Shown here in pieces: positions 9,601 through 17,899 of a stretch of DNA of 42,638 nucleotides. Origin of the DNA: Brevibacterium iodinum ATCC 49514 (GTDB taxonomy: Bacteria; Actinomycetota; Actinomycetes; Actinomycetales; Brevibacteriaceae); contig NZ_FXYX01000026.1 of assembly GCF_900169265.1 (NCBI RefSeq), positions 1 to 42,638 on the forward strand, given 5' to 3'. The notes beneath the pieces were generated by a model. The model did no database searches. It was not told the DNA's origin and worked only from the letters and a program-made list of their open reading frames with translations. Made by a program: the position numbers and the translations under genes. Position 1 is the stretch's first letter; each line of letters opens with the position of its first letter.

Positions 9601-9761
9601 CGAGCGGTCTCCTCGGTGGCCTCATCACCCTGAGCTGCAGGATCATCCGAGGTCTCGGCGGCTTCCGGAACCTCGTCTTCGGGACTCTCCTGGTCCTCGG
9701 CGGTCTGATCCTTCGGATCCTCGGCGGCGGTCGGTTTCGTCTCGTCGGATTCGTCGTGCAT
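6684..9761 (-). CDS. Large multidomain membrane protein, function unknown
   Basis: A 1025-residue protein that I do not recognise as a named family. Residues 1-65 are strongly acidic and disordered. Residues 68-110 are a Y-Q-Q-P/D-P-type repeat. Residues about 128-550 contain roughly ten hydrophobic segments forming a polytopic membrane domain. Residues about 563-675 are a P/G/Q-rich linker. A single helix follows at about 677-700, then a 320-residue probably extracellular tail. The tail starts TVEKYFSELSDGDAEGALE, a pattern seen at the start of TcaA-like and lumazine-binding-like extracellular domains. It contains two Cys residues close together (SCAKKTVAQPDGC). It is divergent from a second membrane-anchored protein at 9930 that also has a P/Q-rich cytoplasmic head. 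An envelope-sensing or cell-wall role is only an inference. Confidence 0.85.
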   Translation of the reverse strand: MHDESDETKPTAAEDPKDQTAEDQESPEDEVPEAAETSDDPAAQGDEATEETARWAPPEDGTPTTEQTVDPYQQDPYQQVPYQQGPHQQGHYQSGPVSYPAPPGYPANAPKSKFASALAKGATWRTALIPPGIALLGGIIVSIILTVILTSMSEFDSLTEETGLNLDSLNYALPFILMALSLFGSAALRLDINAPDSFNAQLGIFTTGAPLVVTIVTVGLLWWMTKLSERRSPAANRVSTWIRIGVATLAMTLVLFLLQIIFAARASAFEEEGSFTFTFSAVTARSFFLPLLVILVTSTAGRVAGHFKGTEAIGAPFLRWAVPPLLVTWIHLALTVAVFSIVALFVLPLSVEMPGQLVPLTFVNMGLILTSLTHLGGISATAQGDLGAYSDTFSESLTMFSREAPGPLWLGLLVVVAAVLIATIVATVTRRPAWTVIEQDKQQWSSAWKLPVAFCLVWGLLSLLAIPANLSMSGSAEAAMFFGGSGAARAGIGPLAWTFLIFALWGGIIEVLSRTLGPRLALTFPAVARIAAGRTVHPHWGPYLGMSEPQFAFVHPDLAHAAAPTPPPVAPGPGEVGPHGAGGFGPQGPAGHQGPPAPPDAFGSQGQSQSQPGGQPAGAPQGPQQFPAPVGPQQHPTPSDQLPYAWPQGSAGQQSYSAPQGMYAAQPYAGHAKPFDKKKTTLVSVVAGGAVLVLVAALIVVTQLNGHMFGPEATVEKYFSELSDGDAEGALEVADVDAPQESRTLLTNDVLGGSKALPDDVTVEDAEISGDTATVAVTYDVGGSKGNSTLTLHRAGKKALFFDDWALKSPDLLTLTVDTPGLKKVKVNGIDVDSDGSTLSLPAFPGLYTIDLAEKSDLITADAVEVRAFLGDDANMEGEDTPLLAAHPSDAFRSEVDKQVKTLIDSCAKKTVAQPDGCPFGSSLADSYDATGLTWSISSYPTVTVADDSMGADQYSNPEDATGPNGGPAWLISSDTSGEALVTGSYDMFDESEPFDDTVTFDLNGTAEIVDGKIVITVNDDPWDW

Positions 9762-9929
9762 ACCCAGTCCTCAAGTGCAGTTGCCCGACAGCTCCGCAAT
9801 GTCATTCAAAACAATCAACTGAGCAGATCAAGCATGTGTAGTTCACAACTTATATTAGGCTGTTAATGCAAGAGAAGTTCTATATTGGGACTTTTTCTGA
9901 AACACGGCGTGATCGATCTGGAGTTATGG

Positions 9930-10835
9930 ATGAGTACGAACCCTCCCGGGCGCGGGGATGAGAACGAATGGGACGTCAACGACCGGTCGGGAAGCCAATG
10001 GTCCTCGCAGCCCGGATCCCAGCCGGGACCCCCTCCGAGTCCGCAGTCAGGGCCTCAGTCGGGCAATGGTTGGGGCACGCCTCCGCCGCCTTCTCAGTCA
10101 CCTCAGCCGCAGCGTCCCTATATCCAGACCCCGCACTCGCAGAGCGGCCCGCCTCATCGCAACGGTCAGCCTCCTCATCAGCAGCCCTACGGGTATGGTG
10201 CGGGACCGTATCAGCAGGCCGGACCGCCTGCACCACCGAAGAAGCGCGGCGGGCTGATCGCGCTCCTCGTCATCGTCGGCATCGTCCTCGCAGGGGGCAT
10301 CGGATGGGGCGCGGCGACGTTCTTCTCGAAGGACTCCGAGGACCCCGCCACCGTCGCCTCCACGGATGAGCCGACGAACGCCGCCAGCGATGACGGTGCG
10401 GCTGCGGCCAGCAGATCATCCGAACCCACCGAGACCGAATCGGCGCTTCCCGACGACCCGAAGAAGGCACTCGAACAGCTCGCCGACACCGACGGACAGA
10501 CAGCGAAGAGCGAACTCAACGGCAAATGGGTGCCGCAGCTGAGTTCGAAGAAGGTCGGCCTCGAAGCCGAGGGAAAGACCTGGGACGAAGAAGCGATCCT
10601 CGAAGAATTCGAAGGACTGCGTGAACAGTTCCCCCGCGTGAAGCTCATCTGGTCCGGCGATTTCAGCAGCTTCAAAGAGGACAACTTCTGGGTCACCGTC
10701 GTCGGCATCGGCTACGACGACCCCGATGATGCTCTGTCCTGGTGCTCATCGCATGGCCTCGGCCCCGAAAGCTGCTACGCCAAACAGCTCAACACCTCCG
10801 GCGGCCACGAAGGAACGACCCGCCTGCAGGACTGA
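9930..10835 (+). CDS. Single-pass membrane protein with proline-rich head and extracellular domain
   Basis: A 301-residue protein of unknown function. Residues 1-100 are P/Q/S/G-rich and lack structure. One helix (about 107-133, GGLIALLVIVGIVLAGGIGW) follows a KKR stop-transfer-like cluster. A T/S/E-rich stalk leads to a compact C-terminal domain of about 120 residues with GKWVPQLSSKKVG, LIWSGDFSSFKEDNFWVTVVG and two Cys residues (WCSSHGLGPESCYAK). Similar domains occur, as far as I recall, at the extracellular ends of actinobacterial Ser/Thr kinases and related envelope proteins. ATG 9930 has a GGAG site six bases upstream; an earlier TTG at 9885 is less likely. It shares its AT-rich 168-bp upstream region with the divergent 1025-residue protein, suggesting a linked role. 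Confidence 0.85.
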   Translation: MSTNPPGRGDENEWDVNDRSGSQWSSQPGSQPGPPPSPQSGPQSGNGWGTPPPPSQSPQPQRPYIQTPHSQSGPPHRNGQPPHQQPYGYGAGPYQQAGPPAPPKKRGGLIALLVIVGIVLAGGIGWGAATFFSKDSEDPATVASTDEPTNAASDDGAAAASRSSEPTETESALPDDPKKALEQLADTDGQTAKSELNGKWVPQLSSKKVGLEAEGKTWDEEAILEEFEGLREQFPRVKLIWSGDFSSFKEDNFWVTVVGIGYDDPDDALSWCSSHGLGPESCYAKQLNTSGGHEGTTRLQD

Positions 10836-10878
10836 GATCCCGCCAGTATGACCGATGACTCCATCGCCGAGGCGGCCC

Positions 10879-10912
10879 GCCCTTCTCATGCCTTGATGGA
10901 TAGACGAAGGGC
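10879..10912. terminator. Possible terminator hairpin
   Basis: GCCCTTC (10879-10885) and GAAGGGC (10906-10912) pair across a 20-base loop, between the convergent 301-residue protein gene and the APC permease gene. The stem is short and the loop long, so support is modest. Confidence 0.4.
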
Positions 10913-10924
10913 CACCTGAGCGGC

Positions 10925-12343
10925 TCATCCGTGGATTCGCCGCCGGTTGTTCACCGCGAACACCGCAATGCCGATGACGAGCCAGATCGCGCCGATGACC
11001 AGGGCCAGAGGATTTGCGCTGACGAGCACGGCGATGAGCAGAGCGGCGCCGATGACCGGAATGACGCCGTGATTGAACCAGTTGGGAGTCTCGCTGCCCT
11101 GCTTCTTCACGAGGAAGTATCCGACCACCGAGGCCTGAAGGAAGATGAACGCCGTCAGCGCCCCGACGTTGACGATCGAGGTCAGCTGGTCGAGCCCGTC
11201 GGCACGGGTCGCCGCCCACCCGGCCACGATGACGTTGCCGCCCGCGGCCACGAGGATTCCCTTCCACGGCACACCGGTCTTCGGGGCCACCTCGGCGAGG
11301 AATTTCGGCACCTGACGGGACCGTCCCATGTCCATGAGGATGCGGGAGCCTGCGGCCTGACCGATCATCGCGGAGAACGCCGCGCCCACGGCCTTGGCCA
11401 AGGCGAGCAGCCAGTGCAGCCACGGGCCGAGAGTCGAGTCGACGGCGTCGTAGTAGGCGGCGCCCTCGAGCGCGGGATCGGCCTGCAGCTCCGCCGGGGT
11501 CAGCGGTGAGAGCAGACTGCCCACCCAGGTCTGCGCGACGAAGAAGACACCTGCGAGCACGAGGCAGATCAGCGTGGCCCGGCCGACGATCCGCGGCCCG
11601 CCCTTGGCCTCCTCGGAGAACGTCGCCAGCGAATCGAAGCCGAGATACGACAGGACGGCCACGGACACGGCAGCGAGCACCGCGGTCACGGAGAACGCAT
11701 CGACCCCGGTCAGCGGGGTCAGCCATCCCCGCGTCGGGCCCTGCTGGACGAGGTAGGCGATGCCGAGGACGAGGACCAGGGCAAGGACGGCCACCTCGGC
11801 GAGGACGACCCCGGTGATCACGCGGGAGGCGACCTTGACCCCGGCGAGATTGAGCCCGGTGGTGAGGATGACGGCGACGGCCACGAACACCCAGACGGGC
11901 AGTGCGGGGAAGATCGAGTTCAGGGCGATCCCGGTGAACAGATAGGCGACCGAGGGGATGAAGAGATAGTCGAGGAGGATCATCCAACCGGCGACGAAGC
12001 CGGCCGGTTTTCCGATTCCCGCCGAGGCGTAGGCGAACACTGTGCCTGCGCGGGGGACCTCCCGTGACATGCGCATATAGCTGACTGCGGTGAAGGCCAT
12101 GACGATCGTCGCGACGATGTAGACGAGTGCCACGGCCCCGCCCGAGCGAGCATCGAGGGTGCCAAACACGCCGACTGCGGCTGCGGGACCGATGAAGACG
12201 AGTCCGAAGAAGACGAGCTCGCTCAGGCCGATCGTCCGTTTGAGCGTCCCACCTCGCGCCGAGGCGGCCGTGCCCTCGGGTGCGGAAGGCTGAGTTTCGT
12301 TGTCGACCTGGTTGGACCGATCGTCGGAGGTCATATCGTCCAT
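10925..12343 (-). CDS. APC-superfamily amino acid/polyamine permease
   Basis: A 472-residue cytoplasmic-membrane protein with about twelve hydrophobic helices. After a 40-residue polar head comes GLSELVFFGLVFIGPAAAVG, the first APC helix, then PRAGTVFAYASAGIGKPAGF, the conserved second segment of APC exchangers and symporters. It resembles the branch that includes the putrescine importer PuuP and other amino-acid/amine importers, but substrate is not readable. I chose ATG 12343 (MDDMTSDDRSNQ) over an in-frame start 33 bases upstream because the extra residues add nothing conserved. A polyamine-type decarboxylase gene lies 1.5 kb away, a loose hint at amine metabolism. Confidence 0.9.
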   Translation of the reverse strand: MDDMTSDDRSNQVDNETQPSAPEGTAASARGGTLKRTIGLSELVFFGLVFIGPAAAVGVFGTLDARSGGAVALVYIVATIVMAFTAVSYMRMSREVPRAGTVFAYASAGIGKPAGFVAGWMILLDYLFIPSVAYLFTGIALNSIFPALPVWVFVAVAVILTTGLNLAGVKVASRVITGVVLAEVAVLALVLVLGIAYLVQQGPTRGWLTPLTGVDAFSVTAVLAAVSVAVLSYLGFDSLATFSEEAKGGPRIVGRATLICLVLAGVFFVAQTWVGSLLSPLTPAELQADPALEGAAYYDAVDSTLGPWLHWLLALAKAVGAAFSAMIGQAAGSRILMDMGRSRQVPKFLAEVAPKTGVPWKGILVAAGGNVIVAGWAATRADGLDQLTSIVNVGALTAFIFLQASVVGYFLVKKQGSETPNWFNHGVIPVIGAALLIAVLVSANPLALVIGAIWLVIGIAVFAVNNRRRIHG

Positions 12344-12443
12344 CGTGGTGCCCGTCTTTCGAAGTATGTGCTTCAACTCTACGCGCAGGTCATGGCGTGG
12401 TTTCGAGTCCCCGATAGGATCGGGGGAGAAGAAGGAGGCCCGG

Positions 12444-12836
12444 ATGACGCATCACCCGCAGATGATCCAGCCCGGAGGGGTCCCGCCGCAAGGCGTGCCT
12501 GCGAAGAAACCGTCGGTAGTGTGGGGAATCCTCCTCATCATCGCCGGAGTTCTCGGCCTCGGGGTGGGGTTGTGCATCCTCGTCATCCCGATGTTCCTGT
12601 TCCTCCTCGGCGGCGGTGGCAACGTCGACGCCTTCGACGATGTCGCCTCCGGCTTCTTCATCACCGGTTTCGTTGTGGCCGTGGTTTCCGTTCTGGTGCT
12701 GATCGCCGGGATCGTCCTCACCACCGTCGTCGCGCGGAAGCGGCGTCGAATGCGACCGCAGGTCCGGATGGTCAGGCCTCCTGGTGGGCCGCCGTTTCAG
12801 CAGCCTCCCGGAGGACCTCTAATGCCGAGGCGCTGA
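12444..12836 (+). CDS. Small two-helix membrane protein
   Basis: A 130-residue protein with a P-rich N-terminus, two hydrophobic segments (about residues 28-53 and 70-98), a Gly-rich loop between them and a basic, proline-rich tail (RKRRRMRPQ). An excellent AGGAGG ribosome binding site lies five bases before ATG 12444, which makes the gene credible although I recognise no family. It is divergent from the APC permease. Its last 65 bases overlap the convergent LysR fragment on the other strand. That overlap suggests the normal region downstream of this gene was altered by the rearrangement at about 13055. Confidence 0.75.
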   Translation: MTHHPQMIQPGGVPPQGVPAKKPSVVWGILLIIAGVLGLGVGLCILVIPMFLFLLGGGGNVDAFDDVASGFFITGFVVAVVSVLVLIAGIVLTTVVARKRRRMRPQVRMVRPPGGPPFQQPPGGPLMPRR

Positions 12837-13053
12837 TCGGCTGAGCGCCCGAACCACGGCGGACGCCCGAGAGGATCTTCCGCGACGGCACCGGATCACC
12901 GCGCAGCGGCACACGCACCACATCGAAGCCGTCCGTCAGGCGTGCCAGGCGAGGAATGAGCGCAACTCCGAGTCCCGCGGAGACCAACGACGCACCCGTC
13001 TCCCACTCCCGAGGCTGATGGGCCTGTTCCGGCTGGAAGCCGGCCGCCGCACA
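12772..13053 (-). pseudogene. LysR-type regulator, C-terminal fragment only
   Basis: About 94 residues of the effector-binding domain of a LysR regulator. It contains REWETGASLVSAGLGVALIPR, the hallmark strand-helix near the end of the family, and a normal C-terminus. The DNA-binding domain and about two thirds of the protein are gone. The reading frame is intact up to CAAAGFQPE, then runs into the antisense of a GntR gene at about 13053-13060. There is no plausible start in the remaining piece that would give a functional regulator. I read it as the 3' relic left by a deletion. Confidence 0.85.
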
Positions 13054-13719
13054 GCGTGGCGACACCGAGGATAAGATCTATTCGGCCGCGGGCCTGGCCA
13101 AGCAGCTCGGCATCTCACTCAGCCCGGTGCGCGAGGCGATGATGGCGCTCGTGACCGAGGGACCGTCGAGGCCGTGCCCAATCGCGGCTTCCGTCTGGTC
13201 AACATCACCGAGGCGGACCTCGAGGAGATCATCGCCATCCGCGTTCTTCTCGCTGTCCCCGCCGCCCGCAGTCTGGCAGAGGCCGGCAGCGATGACATCG
13301 TCGGTCGTGTCCTGAATGCTGACAGCGTACAGGCGGTGACGGACGGGTCGGTGACCGAGACCGGCGAGGCAACGACCAAATCCGAGGCGATCGTCCGACT
13401 GCGCGAACTCGCCGAGGCGACCGTGGCCGCGACCGAGGCCGGCGAACCCGCCGAGTTCTATACGCAGGACCGCAGGTTCCATGAGGCTCTGCTCGAGCAC
13501 GGCCTCGGCGGGCGAGCCGCCGCGATCAGCCTGCGCCTGCGCGATCAGTCGCGCCTCTACCGACGCCAGGATCAGATCGGGGCCATCGCGGTCGAGTCCG
13601 CTCGCGAGCTGCCGAGGATCGTCGACCTCATCGAGTCGGGGGACTCCGCCAAGGCGGCCGACCTCGTCACGGCGAACCTCTACTTCTTCAAACGCGTCCC
13701 GGCCACAGCCGCCGGCTGA
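13054..13719 (+). pseudogene. GntR/FCD-family regulator, 5'-truncated and frameshifted
   Basis: The first readable residues are EDKIYSAAGLAKQLGIS followed by LSPVREAMMALVTEG. This is the second half of the GntR winged helix, including the PVREAL-type recognition helix. After VTEG the frame is lost at GAGGGACCGTC (about 13155-13166), where one base is missing. The next frame continues VEAVPNRGFRLVNITEAD, the usual end of the HTH domain, then a full FCD effector domain with AEFYTQDRRFHEALL (metal-binding D and H) and the usual helical tail. The start codon and first ~25 residues have been replaced by the LysR fragment. Two independent lesions make function unlikely. Confidence 0.87.
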
Positions 13720-13839
13720 AGCCCGCTGCGGCGAATCGGTACACCTTCTTCTCAACTGCACAGGGAGGAACGTGAGCAGTTCAGAGTAGACAGTGCCAAA
13801 AGACTGCCTGGGCCTGCCGGGGCGGTGACTGCGCGCCGA

Positions 13840-15384
13840 TCAGTTCCTGACGACCCGATAGGTCTCGAGGCCGGGATCGACGGCGCCGCGGACGTGGCCG
13901 GACGGGCTCGCTGCCACGGCCTGGAGGAAGTCGACGGTATCGGCGGTGATCTCCTCGCCGGGCAGGACATTGGGGATGCCGGGTGGGTACGCGGCCAGCG
14001 AGCTCACGCTCACTCGTCCGACCGCCTCGGCGGCGGTGACGAGTTCGGAATCGGCGAAATACGCCTCCCGCGGGGTCATCGCCAACCGGCCGGCCGTGGG
14101 CAGCGGCGGGAGAGCGCCGGCCGGGCTCGTCGGCGTGGCGGAGCCCGCGGTTTCGAGGCGCAGGGTCTCCAGGGCGTCGATGAGGCGGCCGATGTCCGGG
14201 GATTTTCCGATGCCGATGAGGGCGACGAGGGTGGTTGCCGTCGACATCTCGGGGAAGATGTCGAATTCCGCGGCCAGGCGTTTGCGCACCGTGTGACCGT
14301 CGAGCCCGGTGGCGGTGATGTCGATGGGCAGGCGGAACGGGTCGATGTCGACGACGTCGGCATGACCGAGGAACTCGCCGGACAGCAGGTGGTAGCGGTC
14401 GGTGGCTTCGATCTGCGCACGGATGTGGCGGATGTTCTCCAGCGAGTTCGTGATCGCCTCGGTCGACGTCATGAGGGCGCGGCGGGCGAGGTCGATCGAA
14501 GCCATGAGATGGGCATTCTCGCTCGTCGAGGAGGTCATCATGAAGGCCCGGGCCAGCGCCGGTTCGAGGCGATCGGCGAATTCGGTGTCGCCGAGGTGGA
14601 GCAGCGCGGACTGGGTGAGCGAGCCCGCGAGTTTGTGGGTGCTCATGATGACGATGTCGGCACCCTGGGTGACGGGGGAGGCCGGCAGGTCAGGGTGGAA
14701 GCCGAAGTGGGCACCCCAGGCGGCGTCGATGATCAGTGCCGCACCTGCTTCGTGGGCCGTCTCGGCGAGGGCTTCGACGTCGGCGACGGCACCGAAGTAG
14801 CTCGGGGTCACGAGGTAGACGGCGGTCACGGGCTCGGGGTGATTGCGGATGGCGTGGCGCAGGGCGTCTGGGGTGACGCCGTGGGCGATGCCGTTGATCT
14901 CGTCGACGTTGGGGTAGACGAAGCCGGGGTTGAGCCCTGCCAGCACGAGGCCGTCGATGAAGCTCGAATGCGCGCTGCGCTGGGCGACGACGCCGGGCCC
15001 GAGGGTGCCGATGGCCAGGGCGGCCATGCGATTGCCCTGCGACGAGCCGTTGGTGAGGAACCAGGTGCGGCGGGCTCCCCAGGCCTCGGCGGCCAATTGC
15101 AGGGCTTCGTCCTTCGGGGTGTCGACGCCGAGGTCGATTCCGTCGAAGAGCGGGGGGATGTCCAGGGAGAGGGTGTGCTCGCCGAAGAATTCGGCTTGAC
15201 CTGCGGAGATGCCCTCGGTCGTGCCTCCGTGTCCGGGGGTGGACAGGAACAGCGAGTTGCGGTCGGCCGCGTGCGCCAGAGCTTCGGCATAGGGCGCGCG
15301 TGACTGCGTGAGGGCAGGATGCATCGGCGACCCCGAGGAGGAGTGCGGGGCCGGGGGCATGGGGGAGTCCTGGTGCACGGTCAT
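13840..15384 (-). CDS. Orn/Lys/Arg decarboxylase-family PLP enzyme
   Basis: A 514-residue protein of the fold-type I Orn/Lys/Arg decarboxylase family, the short form related to Bacillus SpeA and YaaO. Near residues 44-56 it has SLFLSTPGHGG, the family's entry motif. FLTNGSSQGNRMA holds the PLP phosphate, IIDAAWGAHFGFHP carries the PLP aspartate, and the PLP lysine is at about 251 in STHKLAGSL. The C-terminal third is the small domain typical of this family. The product should be a cytoplasmic amino-acid decarboxylase making cadaverine, putrescine or agmatine; which one cannot be decided. A LysR regulator is divergent 91 bp away with a clear dyad between them, so inducible control is likely. 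The start at 15384 has only a weak ribosome binding site. Confidence 0.9.
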   Translation of the reverse strand: MTVHQDSPMPPAPHSSSGSPMHPALTQSRAPYAEALAHAADRNSLFLSTPGHGGTTEGISAGQAEFFGEHTLSLDIPPLFDGIDLGVDTPKDEALQLAAEAWGARRTWFLTNGSSQGNRMAALAIGTLGPGVVAQRSAHSSFIDGLVLAGLNPGFVYPNVDEINGIAHGVTPDALRHAIRNHPEPVTAVYLVTPSYFGAVADVEALAETAHEAGAALIIDAAWGAHFGFHPDLPASPVTQGADIVIMSTHKLAGSLTQSALLHLGDTEFADRLEPALARAFMMTSSTSENAHLMASIDLARRALMTSTEAITNSLENIRHIRAQIEATDRYHLLSGEFLGHADVVDIDPFRLPIDITATGLDGHTVRKRLAAEFDIFPEMSTATTLVALIGIGKSPDIGRLIDALETLRLETAGSATPTSPAGALPPLPTAGRLAMTPREAYFADSELVTAAEAVGRVSVSSLAAYPPGIPNVLPGEEITADTVDFLQAVAASPSGHVRGAVDPGLETYRVVRN

Positions 15385-15421
15385 GCGTCCAGATTAAGGA
15401 GGCGAGCGGGTACGGGAGAAT

Positions 15422-15441
15422 AGCAACTTTCCTCTGTTGCT
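15422..15441. promoter_or_regulatory. Likely LysR operator between decarboxylase and lysR
   Basis: AGCAAC (15422-15427) and GTTGCT (15436-15441) form a perfect 6-bp dyad with an 8-base spacer in the short divergent gap. A -10-like TATAGT follows at 15443-15448 on the plus strand. The position fits an operator used both for autoregulation and for control of the decarboxylase gene. Confidence 0.55.
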
Positions 15442-15475
15442 CTATAGTCAGTATTGAACTCAATGGGGGAGATCA

Positions 15476-16480
15476 ATGGAACCTCTGGACACCCGCGGGC
15501 TCACCGCTCTGCGTGCCGTCGCCGACACCGGCTCCGTCGCCGCTGCCGCTGCCGCGCTGCAGTGGAGCCAGCCGACGGTGAATCATCATCTGCGCAATCT
15601 CGAGCGGGTTCTCGGCGCGACTCTGCTCGATCGCATTCCGCGCGGATCACAGCCGACGACCGTGGGCAGCCTCGTGGTGGCCCGAGCCGTGGAGATCCTC
15701 GGGTTGTGCCAGCGCCTCGGCGCCGAGGTGGCCCTCTGGCGGGAATCTCAGGCCGTGCCTGTTCGCATCGGGGCCGTGCCCACCGTCGGCGCTCGAGTCA
15801 TCCCGCGCCTCCACGATCAGCTGCAGGACCGCCCGAGGTGGCAGACCCGTGACGAGGCGGTCGCCGGCGAGCGGACCGACGTGCTCACCGCGGCCCTGGA
15901 TGTGACGATGGACGAGCACGCGAAGCTCGTCTCCCGACTCGAGTCCGGGGACCTCGATCTCGCGCTGCTCGTATCGACCGATCTCGATCGGACGTGGATC
16001 CCGGCGACGTTGACCGCCGCCCACCTGTATTCGGAACGGCTGTACCTGTGCGTGCCGCGCTCGATCGGGCCGATCGGCGCGGACGACCATGGCCGACCGG
16101 ACCTCACGGCGTTGGTGTCCCAGACCTGGGCATTCAGCATCGACCCCGGTGACGCCATCGACGAGGTGGTCCGCTCCTTCTGTCTGAGTGCTGGGTTCGA
16201 ACCCCGCGTGGGGATGCGGATGGATGACTATGCGGCCATCAACCGGATGATCTCGGCCGGTTTGGCGGTGGCGATGATCCCCGAATCATCACTGTCGACC
16301 GACCCGGACATCACGGTCATCCCGATGCCGCTCAGCGACTGCCGCCGTGACGTCCTGCTCGTCTCCCGGTCCTCGCGACCACAGGGGCGCGCGCGTCACG
16401 ATCCGATCGTCGATGCGCACAATTCCGCCATCGCCGAGGTGGTCGCCGACGTCCGCACCGTCACGCGGCAGTGGCGGTGA
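15476..16480 (+). CDS. LysR-family transcriptional regulator of the adjacent decarboxylase
   Basis: A 334-residue LysR regulator, somewhat longer than the usual 300. The HTH (residues 1-65) includes TGSVAAAAAALQWSQPTVNHH. The effector domain shows YSERLYLCVPRS and ISAGLAVAMIPESS, the common strand near the end. ATG 15476 is preceded by GGGGGAGA, a strong ribosome binding site. It is divergent from the PLP decarboxylase and convergent with the TctA-type permease gene. Control of the decarboxylase is inferred from position and from the dyad at 15422. The co-inducer is unknown. Confidence 0.92.
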   Translation: MEPLDTRGLTALRAVADTGSVAAAAAALQWSQPTVNHHLRNLERVLGATLLDRIPRGSQPTTVGSLVVARAVEILGLCQRLGAEVALWRESQAVPVRIGAVPTVGARVIPRLHDQLQDRPRWQTRDEAVAGERTDVLTAALDVTMDEHAKLVSRLESGDLDLALLVSTDLDRTWIPATLTAAHLYSERLYLCVPRSIGPIGADDHGRPDLTALVSQTWAFSIDPGDAIDEVVRSFCLSAGFEPRVGMRMDDYAAINRMISAGLAVAMIPESSLSTDPDITVIPMPLSDCRRDVLLVSRSSRPQGRARHDPIVDAHNSAIAEVVADVRTVTRQWR

Positions 16481-16513
16481 GCCGCGGTTTCAGAGTGGCG
16501 GTCAGAATGCGTC

Positions 16514-17899
16514 TCACAGCGCAAGAAGTGCGGGCACCGTGAGCACCGCGACGTAGTAGCCCATGAACTGGACGCCGGCGTGCATGCCGATCATCCGGTT
16601 GAACAGTCCCCCGACGAGTCCGACGGTGATCGTCACTCCGAGCGCCAGCAGTCCGCCTTCATAGAGGCAGATAACGCAGATTAGCGCGGCGAAGCCGGCG
16701 ATGATCGCTTCGTGGGAGACCGACTTCATCACCCAGGTCGCCGCTCGGTGAGCGTTCGTCATCACGAAAGGGTAGGCGATGGCGACGGCGATGATCGCCG
16801 CGATGACGGAGAAGAGAGCGAACTGACCAGTCGTGAGCAGGTCGTGGAGATTGTTCGTCGTTCCCGCTTCGGCATCGAGGGTGTAGACGGGGGGAGCGTT
16901 GAACAGCGGCCCTGCAGGACCGGCCGCCATCGGTGACAGCGGCAAGCCGATCGCGATGAGCGGGATGAGAGTCTCGGCGATATAGGTCGACTCTGTGGTT
17001 CCGTTGCGGACAGTGATGACGGTGGTGAGTCGTTCATACCCGTTCTTGACCCGGCTCCCGACGATCTCGCCCATGAGCACCGCCATGGCCACGGGGGAGA
17101 AGACGAAGGTCGCGCTGGTGATCGCCGCCGAACCGCTGGTGTATGCCAATTGTTTCCCGGTCAGCACCTTGAAGGGGTTCGGCATCCTCGATCCCCCTGC
17201 GGGCCGGACGTCGGGAGCAAGATTGAACTCCCGCTTGCCCGACTGCTGCATCGAGCGGCGTCCGGCGGGGGAGAGCGCAGCGAACAGGTCGAAGATGAGC
17301 GGCCCGGTGGCGATGCCGAGGAAGAACGAAGTGGTGAAGGTCGCTTCCTTCTGCTCCATGATGAAGGCCTGCAGGCCGACGATGAGCAGGACGAACGGGA
17401 CGAGCCCCGCAACCGCAGCGAGTCTGCCCTTCGAGGTGTAGGCGACGAGGACGGCCGCGGCGATGAAGATCCAGGGAGCGGCAGCGCCGATCGCCTCGGC
17501 GAAAGGAGTGAGTACGAGGGCGAACACGATCGACAGCGGAATGGCAATGGCAACTGAGACGACTCCACCGGAGATCGCCTTCTGCAGTGCGATATGCGGG
17601 ATTCCGAGCGACCTCAGCAGCTGCGCCTCACGCAGCATCGGCACCGCTGTGGTGTCACCGGGGATTCCGAGGAGAGTCGTCGGTACGGCGTGGGAGATGT
17701 GTTTGGCAATGATCGCGGCGAGGAAGAACGCGAGCACCCCGGCAGGAGGCACCCCGATGAGGATGACAAGCAGAGCCAACGGTGCCACGATCGCCGTCTC
17801 GTCCGTGCCCGAGATCAGTCCGATTCCGGTGAAGAGCACCCCGGAGAGAAGCGCCATCCCGACGGCCCACAGGACTGGTTCGATGAGTTCCGCGGTCAC
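16514..17899 (-). CDS. TctA-type permease (tripartite tricarboxylate transporter large subunit family)
   Basis: A 461-residue protein with about eleven membrane helices. LLGIPGDTTAVPMLREA near residues 77-93 matches the IPG motif region of TctA-family proteins, and the helical C-terminal half (GLVGGLFNRMIGMHAG) also fits. TctA proteins import carboxylates using a periplasmic binding protein and a small membrane subunit. Here no binding-protein gene is present; the only candidate partner is the 140-residue two-helix protein whose stop overlaps this GTG start by four bases (GTGA). As the last gene of the mvaA-mvaB operon, it most likely brings in mevalonate or a related carboxylate. The family call is good; the substrate is inferred from context. 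Confidence 0.85.
   Translation of the reverse strand: MTAELIEPVLWAVGMALLSGVLFTGIGLISGTDETAIVAPLALLVILIGVPPAGVLAFFLAAIIAKHISHAVPTTLLGIPGDTTAVPMLREAQLLRSLGIPHIALQKAISGGVVSVAIAIPLSIVFALVLTPFAEAIGAAAPWIFIAAAVLVAYTSKGRLAAVAGLVPFVLLIVGLQAFIMEQKEATFTTSFFLGIATGPLIFDLFAALSPAGRRSMQQSGKREFNLAPDVRPAGGSRMPNPFKVLTGKQLAYTSGSAAITSATFVFSPVAMAVLMGEIVGSRVKNGYERLTTVITVRNGTTESTYIAETLIPLIAIGLPLSPMAAGPAGPLFNAPPVYTLDAEAGTTNNLHDLLTTGQFALFSVIAAIIAVAIAYPFVMTNAHRAATWVMKSVSHEAIIAGFAALICVICLYEGGLLALGVTITVGLVGGLFNRMIGMHAGVQFMGYYVAVLTVPALLAL

Noticed and set aside
13825..15303. Long plus-strand open frame of 492 codons antisense to the decarboxylase
   Set aside because: Glycine/aspartate/valine-rich composition typical of shadow frames in GC-rich DNA; the minus-strand frame has full enzyme motifs.
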